Positions 14,098 to 21,768 of a stretch of 32,952 nucleotides of DNA are shown one piece after another; positions within the stretch are counted from its first letter, which is position 1; every line of letters begins with the position of its first letter. The stretch is taken from positions 1-32,952 of the forward strand of contig NZ_WEGJ01000054.1 of assembly GCF_009604385.1 (NCBI RefSeq), read 5' to 3'. Source of the stretch: Streptomyces smaragdinus. Lineage in GTDB: Bacteria; Actinomycetota; Actinomycetes; Streptomycetales; Streptomycetaceae. Below the pieces are notes generated by a model that was not told the origin of the DNA, did not search any database, and was given only the letters and a program-made list of their open reading frames with translations. The translations under genes and the position numbers were made by a program.

Positions 14098-15456
14098 GTG
14101 CCGTCCTCTTATCTGACTAACGCCGTGGTGAAGCTCACCACCGCCGCCCTGCTCGTGCTCGGCCCCCTCAGCGGGATCGCCGCCGCCCAGGACGACGACC
14201 AGCCGATGCCCCCCGACACCATGTCGAACGTGGGCGGTGAGCTCCTGGGCCAGTCCGGAACCCAGGTGCAGATCGCCGAGGGGGCGCCGCAGCTGCCGAA
14301 GAAGCTCACCGCGCGGTCCTGGATCGTCGCGGACGCGGAGACCAGCCAGGTACTGGCGGCGCACAACGCGCACTGGAAGCTGGCGCCGGCGTCGACGCTG
14401 AAGATGCTCTTCGCGGACACCCTGCTGCCGAAGTACCCCGCGACCCAGCAGTACACGGTGCAGGCGTCCGATCTGGAGGACCTCGGCGAGGGCAGCAGTC
14501 TGGTCGGCATCAAGGAGGACCAGACCTACACGATGAAGGACCTCTGGCTGGGCGTCTTCCTGCGCTCGGGCAACGACGCCGTCCATGTGCTGACCAGCAA
14601 GAACGGCGGCAAGCCGCAGACCGTGGCGGAGATGAACGCCAAGGCCGCCGAGCTCGGCGCCGCGGACACCCACGTCGTCGAGCCCGACGGCTACGACGCC
14701 CCCGGCCAGACGTCCTCCGCGTACGACCTGACGCTCTTCGGCCGCGAGGGCATGCTCAACCCCGACTTCCGCTCCTACGCCGCGACGGCGCGGGCGCAGT
14801 TCCCCGGCGAGAAGGGGAAGACGTTCGAGATCCAGAACACCAACCGGCTGCTGACCGGCGACTACGACCTCGACCCGTACAAAGGCATCGCCGGGATCAA
14901 GAACGGCAACACCACCGAGGCCGGCGCCACCTTCACCGGGATCGCCGAGCGAAACGGCCGGGTGCTGCTGGTGACCGTGATGCACCCGGCGGAGGACGCC
15001 GGGCACAACGCCGTCTACCGGGAGGCCGCCAAGCTGCTGGACTGGGGCTTCAAGGCCGGTGACCAGGTGACCCCGGTCGGTCAGCTGGTGCCCCCGCGCA
15101 GCTCGCTGAAGGACGTCGAGGACGCCAAGACCAGCGAGAAGAACCAGGACGGTGCGGCGCGGGACGACGCCGCGGCCGGCGAGAAGAAGCAGGCGGCGGA
15201 CGACCAGGGCGGCATCGGGATGGCCCTGTACGTCACCGGCGGCTCACTGCTCTTCCTCGCCCTGGTCGTCCTGGTCGTCCACCGCTTCCGGCCGCTGCCG
15301 GAGCTGGTGCGGGGCCGCCGTCCACGCCGCGCACCACAGGACGAGGCGGGCCATGAAGCTGATCCACAGGACGAGGGCGACGGGGACGCCGAAAGCCCCG
15401 TAGACGTTGCGGGAGGCGACACCGGAAAGGTAGCCGCTGAGGAGCAGCTTCAGTAG
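14098..15456 (+). CDS. D-alanyl-D-alanine carboxypeptidase (penicillin-binding, S11 type)
   Basis: A 452-aa secreted, membrane-anchored enzyme that trims the terminal D-alanine from peptidoglycan stem peptides. A signal peptide spans about residues 1-30 (ending SGIAAAQ). The active-site triad is S99-T-L-K102, S157-G-N159 and K268-N-G270; the last replaces the common KTG. A C-terminal helix at about 380-398 (LYVTGGSLLFLALVVLVV) anchors it, and about 55 cytoplasmic residues rich in Arg, then Asp/Glu, follow. GTG 14098 is chosen because it gives the signal peptide, though the ribosome binding site is weak. The last 213 bp overlap the antisense 3' end of the YihY gene, so the acidic tail may be a recent extension. 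Confidence 0.9.
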   Translation: MPSSYLTNAVVKLTTAALLVLGPLSGIAAAQDDDQPMPPDTMSNVGGELLGQSGTQVQIAEGAPQLPKKLTARSWIVADAETSQVLAAHNAHWKLAPASTLKMLFADTLLPKYPATQQYTVQASDLEDLGEGSSLVGIKEDQTYTMKDLWLGVFLRSGNDAVHVLTSKNGGKPQTVAEMNAKAAELGAADTHVVEPDGYDAPGQTSSAYDLTLFGREGMLNPDFRSYAATARAQFPGEKGKTFEIQNTNRLLTGDYDLDPYKGIAGIKNGNTTEAGATFTGIAERNGRVLLVTVMHPAEDAGHNAVYREAAKLLDWGFKAGDQVTPVGQLVPPRSSLKDVEDAKTSEKNQDGAARDDAAAGEKKQAADDQGGIGMALYVTGGSLLFLALVVLVVHRFRPLPELVRGRRPRRAPQDEAGHEADPQDEGDGDAESPVDVAGGDTGKVAAEEQLQ

Positions 15457-16140
15457 CTCGAAGCCGACCGCCCCGAGGAGCGCCGCGACGAGGACGTCGC
15501 GGCGCTCCGGCCATACTCCGGGCAGGCGCGTCAGCACGTACAGCATCAGCAGGAAGTCGGCGGCGACGGCGGTGGTGAAGCCGGCGGCGGTCAGCAGCCA
15601 CAGTCCGGCGCCGTGGTCGGACAGGCCCATGGCCCGTACGACGGTACGGGCGGCGGTGGCGGCGGTCACGGACACGCCGACGGAGACCAGGAGGGCGCCG
15701 CCCAGGCCCAGCAGGACGCCGGCGTCCTTGAGCTTGCCGAGGAGGAAGCCGGCGTCGCGGTCGTCGCGGTCCCAGACGGCGCGCAGGCAGTCGCGCAGGG
15801 CGCCGATCCAGTTCAGGCCGGTGAGCAGCAGCAGGCCCAGGGCGATGAGGCCGACGGTGCCGGCGTTGGCGAAGAGGGCGTCGAGGTCGAGCTGGTCGGC
15901 GATGCCGGGGACCTGTTCGGCCATCCAGTCGGCGAGGCGGTCGCGGCGGCCGGTGGTGAGGAAGGCGGCGGCGAACGCGGCGATCGCGGTGAGCAGGGGG
16001 AAGAGGGCGATGAAGCTGGAGAAGGTGATGGAGGCGGCCAGCCGGTTCCAGCGCCGCTCGTCCAGATACTCGTAGACCCGCCACGCACGGGTGCGCGTGA
16101 TGCGGGCCGTGTACGGGCCGACAAGCCGGGTGAGCTCCAT
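15244..16140 (-). CDS. YihY/virulence factor BrkB family membrane protein
   Basis: A 298-aa protein with six predicted membrane helices. Family pattern: RRWNRLAASITFSSFIALFP near the N-terminus and NVYGAFGVPVALVLWISFMA near the C-terminus, the latter being the typical Y-G-x-x-G-x-x-x-x-x-L-x-W signature. The family was once annotated as RNase BN, which is now considered wrong; its role is unknown. The tail is acidic and glutamine-rich. ATG 16140 has only a weak ribosome binding site, and the gene starts 27 bp after the RNA ligase-like gene on the same strand, so read-through from trpS is possible. Its 3' end overlaps the carboxypeptidase gene tail to tail. Confidence 0.92.
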   Translation of the reverse strand: MELTRLVGPYTARITRTRAWRVYEYLDERRWNRLAASITFSSFIALFPLLTAIAAFAAAFLTTGRRDRLADWMAEQVPGIADQLDLDALFANAGTVGLIALGLLLLTGLNWIGALRDCLRAVWDRDDRDAGFLLGKLKDAGVLLGLGGALLVSVGVSVTAATAARTVVRAMGLSDHGAGLWLLTAAGFTTAVAADFLLMLYVLTRLPGVWPERRDVLVAALLGAVGFELLKLLLSGYLSGVASRNVYGAFGVPVALVLWISFMARLVLWCAAWTAAPHQLRQRPEAVDDQDDQGEEEQ

Positions 16141-16167
16141 GGGGTCAATCTACGGACCCGGTGAAGC

Positions 16168-16758
16168 TCACCCCGGTGACGACGCCCGTTCCGTACACGC
16201 CTGCTGGGTGGGCAGCGTCTGCCGGGGCTCGTGCGAGCCGAACGCGAACTCCCGCCGCAGCCGCCAGACGCCGTCCTCGGCGCCCTGCTCGTACAGCGCG
16301 AAGGCGCCCACCGACCAGGCGGCCTCGAAGTCCGCGAGGGCCGCGTACGCCGTGTCCATCGCGGACTCGTCGATCTTGTGCGCCACCGTCACGTGCGGGT
16401 GGTACGGGAACATCAGCTCGCGCGCCAGCGGCCCGTCCGCCTCCCGCACCCGCTCCTGCAGCCAGGAGCAGGCCGCCGCGCCCTCGACGACCTTGACGAA
16501 CACCACCGGCGTCAGCGGCCGGAACGTGTCCGTGCCCGACAGCCGCATGGGGAACGGCACCTGCCGGGACGCCACCCGCGCCAGATGCTCCTCCACGGCC
16601 GGCCACCGCTCCCGCGCGACCTCCGTCGGCGGGAGCAGCGTCACGTGCGTGGGAATGCCGCCCGCCGCGGTGTCCCCGAAGCCGGCCCTGCGCTGCTGGA
16701 GCAGGCTGCCGTACGGCTCCGGGACCGCGATCGAAACGCCGAGCGTCACGGTCCCCAC
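16168..16758 (-). CDS. 2'-5' RNA ligase/phosphoesterase superfamily protein
   Basis: A 196-aa protein of the 2H phosphoesterase fold, with the two HxT motifs that define the active site: H38-V-T40 in IPTHVTLLPP and H122-V-T124 in YHPHVTVAHK. Such proteins ligate or hydrolyse 2'-5' RNA links or cyclic nucleotides; the substrate here is unknown. GTG 16758 is preceded by GGGAG at 5 nt. It begins 12 bp after the trpS stop, so it is very likely co-transcribed with trpS, which may point to tRNA or RNA end processing (inference). Confidence 0.85.
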   Translation of the reverse strand: MGTVTLGVSIAVPEPYGSLLQQRRAGFGDTAAGGIPTHVTLLPPTEVARERWPAVEEHLARVASRQVPFPMRLSGTDTFRPLTPVVFVKVVEGAAACSWLQERVREADGPLARELMFPYHPHVTVAHKIDESAMDTAYAALADFEAAWSVGAFALYEQGAEDGVWRLRREFAFGSHEPRQTLPTQQACTERASSPG

Positions 16759-16770
16759 GTCGTCTCCCTG

Positions 16771-17787
16771 TCAGTGCTTGGCGGGCAGGAAGCCCACCCT
16801 GTCATAGGCCTGGGCGAGCGTCTCCGCCGCGACCGCGCGGGCCTTCTCGGCGCCGGTCGCGAGGATGGCGTCCAGGGTCTCGGGGTCGTCGAGGAACGCC
16901 TGCGTACGCTCCCGGAACGGGGTCACCCACTCGGTCACCACCTCGGCCAGATCGGTCTTGAGCGCACCGTAGCCCTTGCCCTCGTACCGCTGCTCCAGAT
17001 CGGGGATGGTCGCCCCGGTGAGCGTGGAGTAGATGGTGAGCAGATTGGAGACGCCGGCCTTGTGCTCCGGGTCGTAGCGCACGACCGTGTCGGTGTCGGT
17101 GACGGCGCTCTTGATCTTCTTGGCGGTGACCTTCGGCTCGTCGAGCAGGTTGACGAGGCCCTTCGGCGACGACGCCGACTTGCTCATCTTGATACCCGGG
17201 TCCTGCAGGTCGTAGATCTTCGCCGTCTCCTTCAGGATGTACGGCGCCGGCATGGTGAACGTCTGGCCGAAGCGGGTGTTGAAGCGCTCCGCGAGGTCAC
17301 GGGTGAGCTCGACGTGCTGGCGCTGGTCCTCGCCGACCGGGACGGCGTCCGCCTGGTACAGCAGGATGTCGGCGACCTGGAGGATCGGGTACGTGAACAG
17401 GCCCACGCTGGTGGCGGCGGCGCCGTGCCGGGCGGACTTGTCCTTGAACTGCGTCATCCGGGAGGCCTCGCCGAAGCCCGTGATGCAGTTCATGACCCAG
17501 GCGAGCTGCGCGTGCTCCGGCACGTGGCTCTGGACGAACAGCGTGCAGCGCTCGGGCTCCAGACCGGCGGCGAGCAGCTGCGCGGTCGCCTGCCGGGTGG
17601 CGGCGCGCAGCGCCTCCGGGTCCTGCGGCACCGTGATCGCGTGCAGGTCCACCACCATGTAGAAGGCGTCGTGGGACTCCTGCAGGGCCACCCACTGGCG
17701 CACGGCGCCGAGGTAGTTGCCGAGGTGGAACGAGCCCGAGGTGGGCTGGATCCCGGAGAGCACACGAGGACGATCGCTGACTGCCAT
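16771..17787 (-). CDS. trpS: Tryptophan--tRNA ligase
   Basis: A 338-aa class I aminoacyl-tRNA synthetase that charges tRNA-Trp in the cytoplasm. The HIGH-type signature is SFHLGNYLG (H21-L-G-N24). The Trp-binding segment includes MVVDLHA, GEDQRQHVELTRD and TYPILQVADILLYQAD. The KMSKS loop is exact at residues 200-204. Length is normal for the family. ATG 17787 gives the usual start MAVSDRPRVLSGIQPT. It lies after a strong glyA terminator, so it has its own promoter, with a leader of up to about 130 nt containing an inverted repeat at 17811-17850. The RNA ligase-like gene follows 12 bp downstream. Confidence 0.97.
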   Translation of the reverse strand: MAVSDRPRVLSGIQPTSGSFHLGNYLGAVRQWVALQESHDAFYMVVDLHAITVPQDPEALRAATRQATAQLLAAGLEPERCTLFVQSHVPEHAQLAWVMNCITGFGEASRMTQFKDKSARHGAAATSVGLFTYPILQVADILLYQADAVPVGEDQRQHVELTRDLAERFNTRFGQTFTMPAPYILKETAKIYDLQDPGIKMSKSASSPKGLVNLLDEPKVTAKKIKSAVTDTDTVVRYDPEHKAGVSNLLTIYSTLTGATIPDLEQRYEGKGYGALKTDLAEVVTEWVTPFRERTQAFLDDPETLDAILATGAEKARAVAAETLAQAYDRVGFLPAKH

Positions 17788-17810
17788 GGGTCCATTCTCT
17801 CAGGTGCGGA

Positions 17811-17850
17811 GGCCTTCGCGGGCGTGTGCTGCGGCACGGTGACGAAGGCC
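17811..17850 (-). promoter_or_regulatory. Inverted repeat in the trpS leader
   Basis: GGCCTTCG (17811-17818) and CGAAGGCC (17843-17850) are perfect 8-bp arms around a 24-nt loop, ending 23 nt before the trpS start. It could fold in the trpS mRNA leader. I see no T-box consensus and no Trp-codon leader peptide, so its meaning is open. Confidence 0.3.
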
Positions 17851-17920
17851 GGGGGCGGACGAGACGTAGGACACGGTACGGCTTGTGGGCACCCCGACGC
17901 CCCCCGCCCGGGACCGCATG

Positions 17921-17952
17921 CCGACGGGGCCCGGCGGACCGGGCCCCGTCGG
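17921..17952 (-). terminator. glyA terminator
   Basis: CCGACGGGGCCCGG (17921-17934) and CCGGGCCCCGTCGG (17939-17952) pair perfectly over 14 bp around a CGGA loop, starting 12 nt past the glyA stop on the minus strand. No T run follows. It should separate glyA from trpS transcription. Confidence 0.85.
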
Positions 17953-17964
17953 TACGATGCCCGG

Positions 17965-19230
17965 CTACTCGGCCAGACCCGGCGCCGGGTAGGCCGCCAT
18001 CAGCTCCGCGACCTCCGCGCGGATCGCCTTCAGCGCCGTCTCGTCGCCTGACGCCGCCGCGGTGACGCCGCGGTCGATCCAGTCGGCCACCGCCGGCATG
18101 TGCTCCGTGCCCAGGCCGCGGGACGTCAGGGACGGGGTGCCGATGCGGACGCCGGAGGGGTCGAAGGGCTTGCGGGGGTCGTACGGGACGGTGTTGTAGT
18201 TCACGACGATGCCCGCGCGGTCCAGGGCCTTCGCCGCGATCTTCCCGGGGACGTCCTTGGGGGTGAGGTCCATCAGGATGAGGTGGTTGTCCGTACCGCC
18301 GGACACGAGGTCGAAGCCCCGCTCGGCCAGGGCCTCGGCCAGGGCCTTCGCGTTGGCGACGACCTGGGCCGCGTACGCGCGGAAGGACGGCTGCGCGGCC
18401 TCCCTCAGGGCGACGGCGATGGCGGCCGTGGTGTGGTTGTGCGGGCCGCCCTGGAGGCCGGGGAAGACGGCCTTGTCGATCAGCTTGCCGGTGTCCGCCT
18501 TCGTCGCCAGCAGCATCGCGCCGCGCGGGCCGCGCAGCGTCTTGTGGGTGGTCGTGGAGATCACGTCGGCGTGCGGGACGGGCGAGGGGTGGGCGCCGCC
18601 GGCGATCAGGCCGGCGATGTGCGCGACGTCCGCGACCAGGACGGCGCCGGCCTCGCGGGCGATCTCGCCGAAGGCGGCGAAGTCGATGGTGCGGGGGACG
18701 GCCGTACCGCCGCAGAAGATCAGCTTGGGGCGCTCCTTGAGGGCCAGCTCGCGCACCTCGTCGAAGTCGATGCGGCCGGTGTCCCGGCGTACGCCGTACT
18801 GCACGCCCCGGAACCACTTCCCCGTCGCCGAGACGCCCCAGCCGTGGGTGAGGTGCCCGCCCATCGGCAGGGCCATGCCCATCACGGTGTCGCCGGGCTC
18901 GGCGAACGCCAGGTACGCGGCGAGGTTCGCCGGGGAGCCGGAGTAGGGCTGGACGTTGGCGTGCTCGGTGCCGAAGAGGGCCTTCGCCCGGTCGATCGCC
19001 AGGAGCTCCACGGGGTCGATGTTCTGCTGGCCCTCGTAGTAGCGGCGGCCCGGGTAGCCCTCGCTGTACTTGTTGGTGAGGACCGTGCCGGTGGCCTCCA
19101 GTACGGCGGCGGACACGTAGTTCTCGCTGGGGATCAGGCGCAGGGTGTCGGCCTGCAGCCGCTCCTCGGCGCCGACGAGGGCGGCGAGGTCGGGATCGGC
19201 GGCGTTCAGGGCGGGGTGGTCGAGGGGCAT
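17965..19230 (-). CDS. glyA: Serine hydroxymethyltransferase
   Basis: A 421-aa PLP enzyme that converts serine and tetrahydrofolate to glycine and 5,10-methylene-tetrahydrofolate, the main source of one-carbon units for purine and thymidylate synthesis. Diagnostic segments are LIPSENYVS, NKYSEGYPGRRYYEG, NVQPYSGSPAN, DVAHIAGL (199-208) and STTTHKTLRGPRG, with PLP lysine K230. ATG 19230 has GGAGG 8 nt upstream. The leader carries a ZTP (pfl) riboswitch whose downstream hairpin overlaps this ribosome binding site, so expression should rise when ZTP builds up, that is when 10-formyl-tetrahydrofolate is short. A perfect terminator follows the gene. Confidence 0.97.
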   Translation of the reverse strand: MPLDHPALNAADPDLAALVGAEERLQADTLRLIPSENYVSAAVLEATGTVLTNKYSEGYPGRRYYEGQQNIDPVELLAIDRAKALFGTEHANVQPYSGSPANLAAYLAFAEPGDTVMGMALPMGGHLTHGWGVSATGKWFRGVQYGVRRDTGRIDFDEVRELALKERPKLIFCGGTAVPRTIDFAAFGEIAREAGAVLVADVAHIAGLIAGGAHPSPVPHADVISTTTHKTLRGPRGAMLLATKADTGKLIDKAVFPGLQGGPHNHTTAAIAVALREAAQPSFRAYAAQVVANAKALAEALAERGFDLVSGGTDNHLILMDLTPKDVPGKIAAKALDRAGIVVNYNTVPYDPRKPFDPSGVRIGTPSLTSRGLGTEHMPAVADWIDRGVTAAASGDETALKAIRAEVAELMAAYPAPGLAE

Positions 19231-19238
19231 CGCGCAAA

Positions 19239-19346
19239 CCTCCGGGTCGTCGAGTCGTCCCGGGGTGCCCAGGCGGGCGGCACCTCGTGTGCGGTCCGGG
19301 CGCCGTTCCCCCGTGGTCACTTCCACGTTCGCCAGTCGCGGCGCCC
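19239..19346 (-). ncRNA. ZTP (pfl) riboswitch upstream of glyA
   Basis: Read on the minus strand, the aptamer has P1 GGGCGCCG/CGGCGCCC (19346-19339 with 19305-19298). It then has the conserved ACTGGCGAACGTGG segment, a P2 hairpin CGTGG/CCACG and the GGGGAACG joint. After a linker comes P3 GGTGCC/GGCACC (19284-19279 with 19269-19264), whose loop carries the family hallmark CCGCCTGGGCA. GGCG in the P1-P2 joint can pair with CGCC in the P3 loop, giving the known pseudoknot. Downstream, CCGGG (19263-19259) pairs with CCCGG (19246-19242), covering the first bases of the glyA GGAGG (19243-19239). That suggests control at translation initiation; the family call rests on consensus memory, the switch mechanism is inference. 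Confidence 0.85.
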
Positions 19347-19495
19347 GCCGTCCACGATAGTGAAGGTCCGCCGCCCGCACCCGGCCGTCCCGCCATTCGG
19401 TCGGCTTACGGTCGCGGTGCGGCGGGGCACGATGAACGTACGCCCCACAAGGGCGCACCCTCTCTCCTCCAGCACCCACGAAGGAGCCGTAAGCC

Positions 19496-20698
19496 GTGAC
19501 GCGTACCACCGACCTCATCGACGAAGCTGAGGCGCACTCCGCGCACAACTACCACCCGCTGCCCGTCGTCGTCGCCTCCGCCTCCGGCGCCTGGATGACC
19601 GACGTCGAGGGCCGGCGCTATCTGGACATGCTGGCTGGCTACTCGGCCCTGAACTTCGGCCACGGCAACCGGCGGCTGCTGGACGCCGCCCGCGCCCAGC
19701 TGGAACGGGTGACGCTGACCTCGCGCGCCTTCCACCACGACCGGTTCGCCGCGTTCTGTGCCGAGCTCGCCGCGCTGTGCGGCAAGGACATGGTGCTCCC
19801 GATGAACACCGGCGCGGAGGCCGTCGAGACGGCGGTGAAGACCGCCCGCAAGTGGGGGTACCGGGTCAAGGGCGTGCCGGACGGCCGCGCGAAGATCGTC
19901 GTCGCGGCGGACAACTTCCACGGCCGGACGACGACGATCATCAGCTTCTCCACCGACCCCGAGGCCCGCGCGGACTACGGCCCGTACACCCCCGGCTTCG
20001 AGATCGTCCCGTACGGCGACCTCACGGCGCTGGAGGCGGCCGTGGACGACGACACCGTTGCCGTGCTGCTGGAGCCGATCCAGGGCGAGGCGGGGGTGCT
20101 GGTGCCGCCGGCGGGGTATCTGCGCGGGGTGCGGGAGCTGACGGCGGCGCGGAACGTGCTCTTCATGGCGGACGAGATCCAGTCGGGCCTCGGCCGTACG
20201 GGCCGCACCTTCGCCTGCGAACACGAGGACGTCGTCCCCGACGTCTACATCCTCGGCAAGGCCCTCGGCGGCGGCGTCGTCCCGGTGTCGGCGGTCGTCG
20301 CGTCGGCGGAGATCCTGGGCGTCTTCCGCCCCGGCGAACACGGCTCGACGTTCGGCGGCAACCCCCTCGCGTGCGCCGTCGCCCTGGAGGTGATCGCGAT
20401 GCTGCGCACCGGCGAGTACCAGCGGCGCGCCACGGAGCTCGGCGACCACCTCCACCGCGAGCTCGGCCTGCTCACCGGCGGCGCCGTCCGCGAGGTCCGC
20501 GGACGCGGGCTGTGGGCGGGCGTCGACATCGACCCGGCGCACGGGACGGGGCGCGAGATCTCGGAGAGGCTGCTGGCCCGCCGGGTCCTGGTGAAGGACA
20601 CCCACGGCTCGACGATCCGCCTCGCGCCGCCGCTGGTGATCTCGAAGGAGGACCTGGACTGGGGGCTGGATCAGCTGCGGGCGGTGTTGGCGGGCTAG
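19496..20698 (+). CDS. rocD: Ornithine--oxo-acid transaminase
   Basis: A 400-aa class III PLP aminotransferase that moves the delta-amino group of ornithine to 2-oxoglutarate, giving glutamate semialdehyde and glutamate in arginine breakdown. Signatures: NYHPLPVVV at the N-terminus, MNTGAEAVETAVKTARKW, NFHGRTTTIISFS, LLEPIQGEAGV, ADEIQSGLGRTG with Asp226, ILGKALGGG with PLP lysine K255, and EHGSTFGGNPLA. These segments are typical of ornithine rather than acetylornithine aminotransferases. GTG 19496 follows AAGGAG at a 9-nt distance. It is divergent from glyA and alone on its strand; inverted repeats follow the stop. Confidence 0.95.
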   Translation: MTRTTDLIDEAEAHSAHNYHPLPVVVASASGAWMTDVEGRRYLDMLAGYSALNFGHGNRRLLDAARAQLERVTLTSRAFHHDRFAAFCAELAALCGKDMVLPMNTGAEAVETAVKTARKWGYRVKGVPDGRAKIVVAADNFHGRTTTIISFSTDPEARADYGPYTPGFEIVPYGDLTALEAAVDDDTVAVLLEPIQGEAGVLVPPAGYLRGVRELTAARNVLFMADEIQSGLGRTGRTFACEHEDVVPDVYILGKALGGGVVPVSAVVASAEILGVFRPGEHGSTFGGNPLACAVALEVIAMLRTGEYQRRATELGDHLHRELGLLTGGAVREVRGRGLWAGVDIDPAHGTGREISERLLARRVLVKDTHGSTIRLAPPLVISKEDLDWGLDQLRAVLAG

Positions 20699-20703
20699 AT
20701 TTC

Positions 20704-20736
20704 CCTCAAGTCCCCCTTTTCTGACAGTACTTGAGG
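20704..20736 (+). terminator. Inverted repeat after rocD
   Basis: CCTCAAGT (20704-20711) and ACTTGAGG (20729-20736) are perfect arms around a 17-nt loop containing CCCCCTTTT, 5 nt past the rocD stop. It is likely the rocD terminator, though the large loop also permits an operator role for the small gene at 20784. Confidence 0.5.
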
Positions 20737-20747
20737 GTGCACAATCG

Positions 20748-20777
20748 CCCCCCAGTGATCGTTCATCCACTGGGGGG
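20748..20777 (+). promoter_or_regulatory. Hairpin that covers the ribosome binding site of the 101-aa gene
   Basis: CCCCCCAGTG (20748-20757) pairs perfectly with CACTGGGGGG (20768-20777) around a 10-nt loop. The right arm ends 6 nt before ATG 20784 and provides the only purine-rich stretch there, so if transcribed the hairpin would hide the ribosome binding site. It could instead be a second rocD terminator. Confidence 0.5.
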
Positions 20778-20783
20778 CCATTC

Positions 20784-21089
20784 ATGGGTGAGAACTTCTG
20801 GACGGCGTTCGCCGCCCTCGCCGGCGTGATCGGGAACGTCATCGCGATCGCAATCGCCGTAGTGACCCTGCGCCAGGCGAACCGGGCGCTGTCGCAGGCC
20901 TACGCCATCGACGGCGCCGGAGCGGCGATCGCCTGGCGGGAGCAGGTCATCGCCCTTCACGATCGCGGGCTGACGCCGGACGAGATCCGCTCGATCATGC
21001 TTCTGGAGGACGGCGGCGAGGGCTACGAGCGAAGCAACGGCCGCATCAACGACATCCTCGCGGCCGTCCCGCGCTGCCCGCCGTCGTAG
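20784..21089 (+). CDS. Small membrane protein, unrecognised
   Basis: A 101-aa protein I do not recognise. Residues 6-30 form one hydrophobic helix (AFAALAGVIGNVIAIAIAVV) with the N-terminus probably outside, followed by a polar helical region with an amphipathic stretch (DEIRSIMLLEDGGEGYERSN). Coding base use is normal for the neighbourhood. ATG 20784 follows a strong hairpin whose 3' arm holds the only ribosome-binding-like sequence. The fold with one helix followed by a short cytoplasmic part is common among regulators of unknown partners; no function is suggested. Confidence 0.6.
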   Translation: MGENFWTAFAALAGVIGNVIAIAIAVVTLRQANRALSQAYAIDGAGAAIAWREQVIALHDRGLTPDEIRSIMLLEDGGEGYERSNGRINDILAAVPRCPPS

Positions 21090-21210
21090 TCGGCCTCTCC
21101 ACCGAGGTCAGCCACGAGCAGATCGGACTGGTGCCGGGGCTGCGCCCTGATCGAGTGATCACCGGTGTGTCACACGGACCCCCGGCCCGCCCTCCGCCAG
21201 GCTGCACGGC

Positions 21211-21768
21211 ATGCGTCTCTCCCCCTCGCGCTTCTCGCGCGCCCTGCTCCCGCTGTTCGCCGCCGTCGCCTTACTGGGCGTCGACGCCGCCTCCGCAGCA
21301 GCCTGCGACCCCTGCGGCTCGGTCATCACGGCCCCCCTGGCGGCCCCCGTCGCCGCCGACGACCCGTGCCCCAGCACGGACCCGGTGGTCTGCCGGATCC
21401 GCGTCATGCCGATGGACGAGAAGGTCGAGGCCCAGCGCACGCGGATGGCGTACCACGGTCTCCTGGAGGACATGCACCGCACGGAGGCGGACCTCCGCGC
21501 CACGGGCGCCTCGGAGGAGACGATCGCGCGCGAGCTGGTCGACATGCGCAACGACGCGAAGGAGATCACCCGGGCCGGCATGTCGCCGGAGGAGGTGGCG
21601 CTCCTGGAGCAGCGCAACCAGGAGAAGTACGGCAACCCGGTGGGCCCGACGGCGGACCAGCTGTACCTGAAGTACGGCTCGTGGGAGCAGGTCTCGGCGG
21701 CGTCCATGCGGACGAGCTCCGCGGTGGACCATGAGCTGAGCCTGGAGTATCTGCCCTGCCCTGTTTAG
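21211..21768 (+). CDS. Secreted protein of unknown function with a TTA codon
   Basis: A 185-aa protein. The first 31 residues are a Sec-type signal peptide: MRLSPSRFSR, then the hydrophobic ALLPLFAAVALLGV, then ASAAA. Cys32, Cys35, Cys52 and Cys60 lie just after it and could form disulfides; a lipobox reading at Cys32 is weak because -3 is Ala. The middle is helical and charged (about 65-150), with PMDEKVEAQRTRMAYHGLLE. Leu21 is encoded by TTA at 21271-21273, the only in-frame TTA I found, so translation should depend on the bldA tRNA in Streptomyces. The ribosome binding site before ATG 21211 is weak. The stop overlaps the stop of the convergent DUF397 gene. No family recognised. Confidence 0.75.
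   Translation: MRLSPSRFSRALLPLFAAVALLGVDAASAAACDPCGSVITAPLAAPVAADDPCPSTDPVVCRIRVMPMDEKVEAQRTRMAYHGLLEDMHRTEADLRATGASEETIARELVDMRNDAKEITRAGMSPEEVALLEQRNQEKYGNPVGPTADQLYLKYGSWEQVSAASMRTSSAVDHELSLEYLPCPV

Noticed and set aside
17788..17920. T-box or Trp attenuator before trpS
   Set aside because: No T-box sequence, no leader peptide with Trp codons; only an 8-bp inverted repeat is visible.
21211..21768. Lipoprotein reading at Cys32
   Set aside because: The residues before Cys32 (A-A-A) do not fit a lipobox with Leu at -3; a plain Sec signal is simpler.
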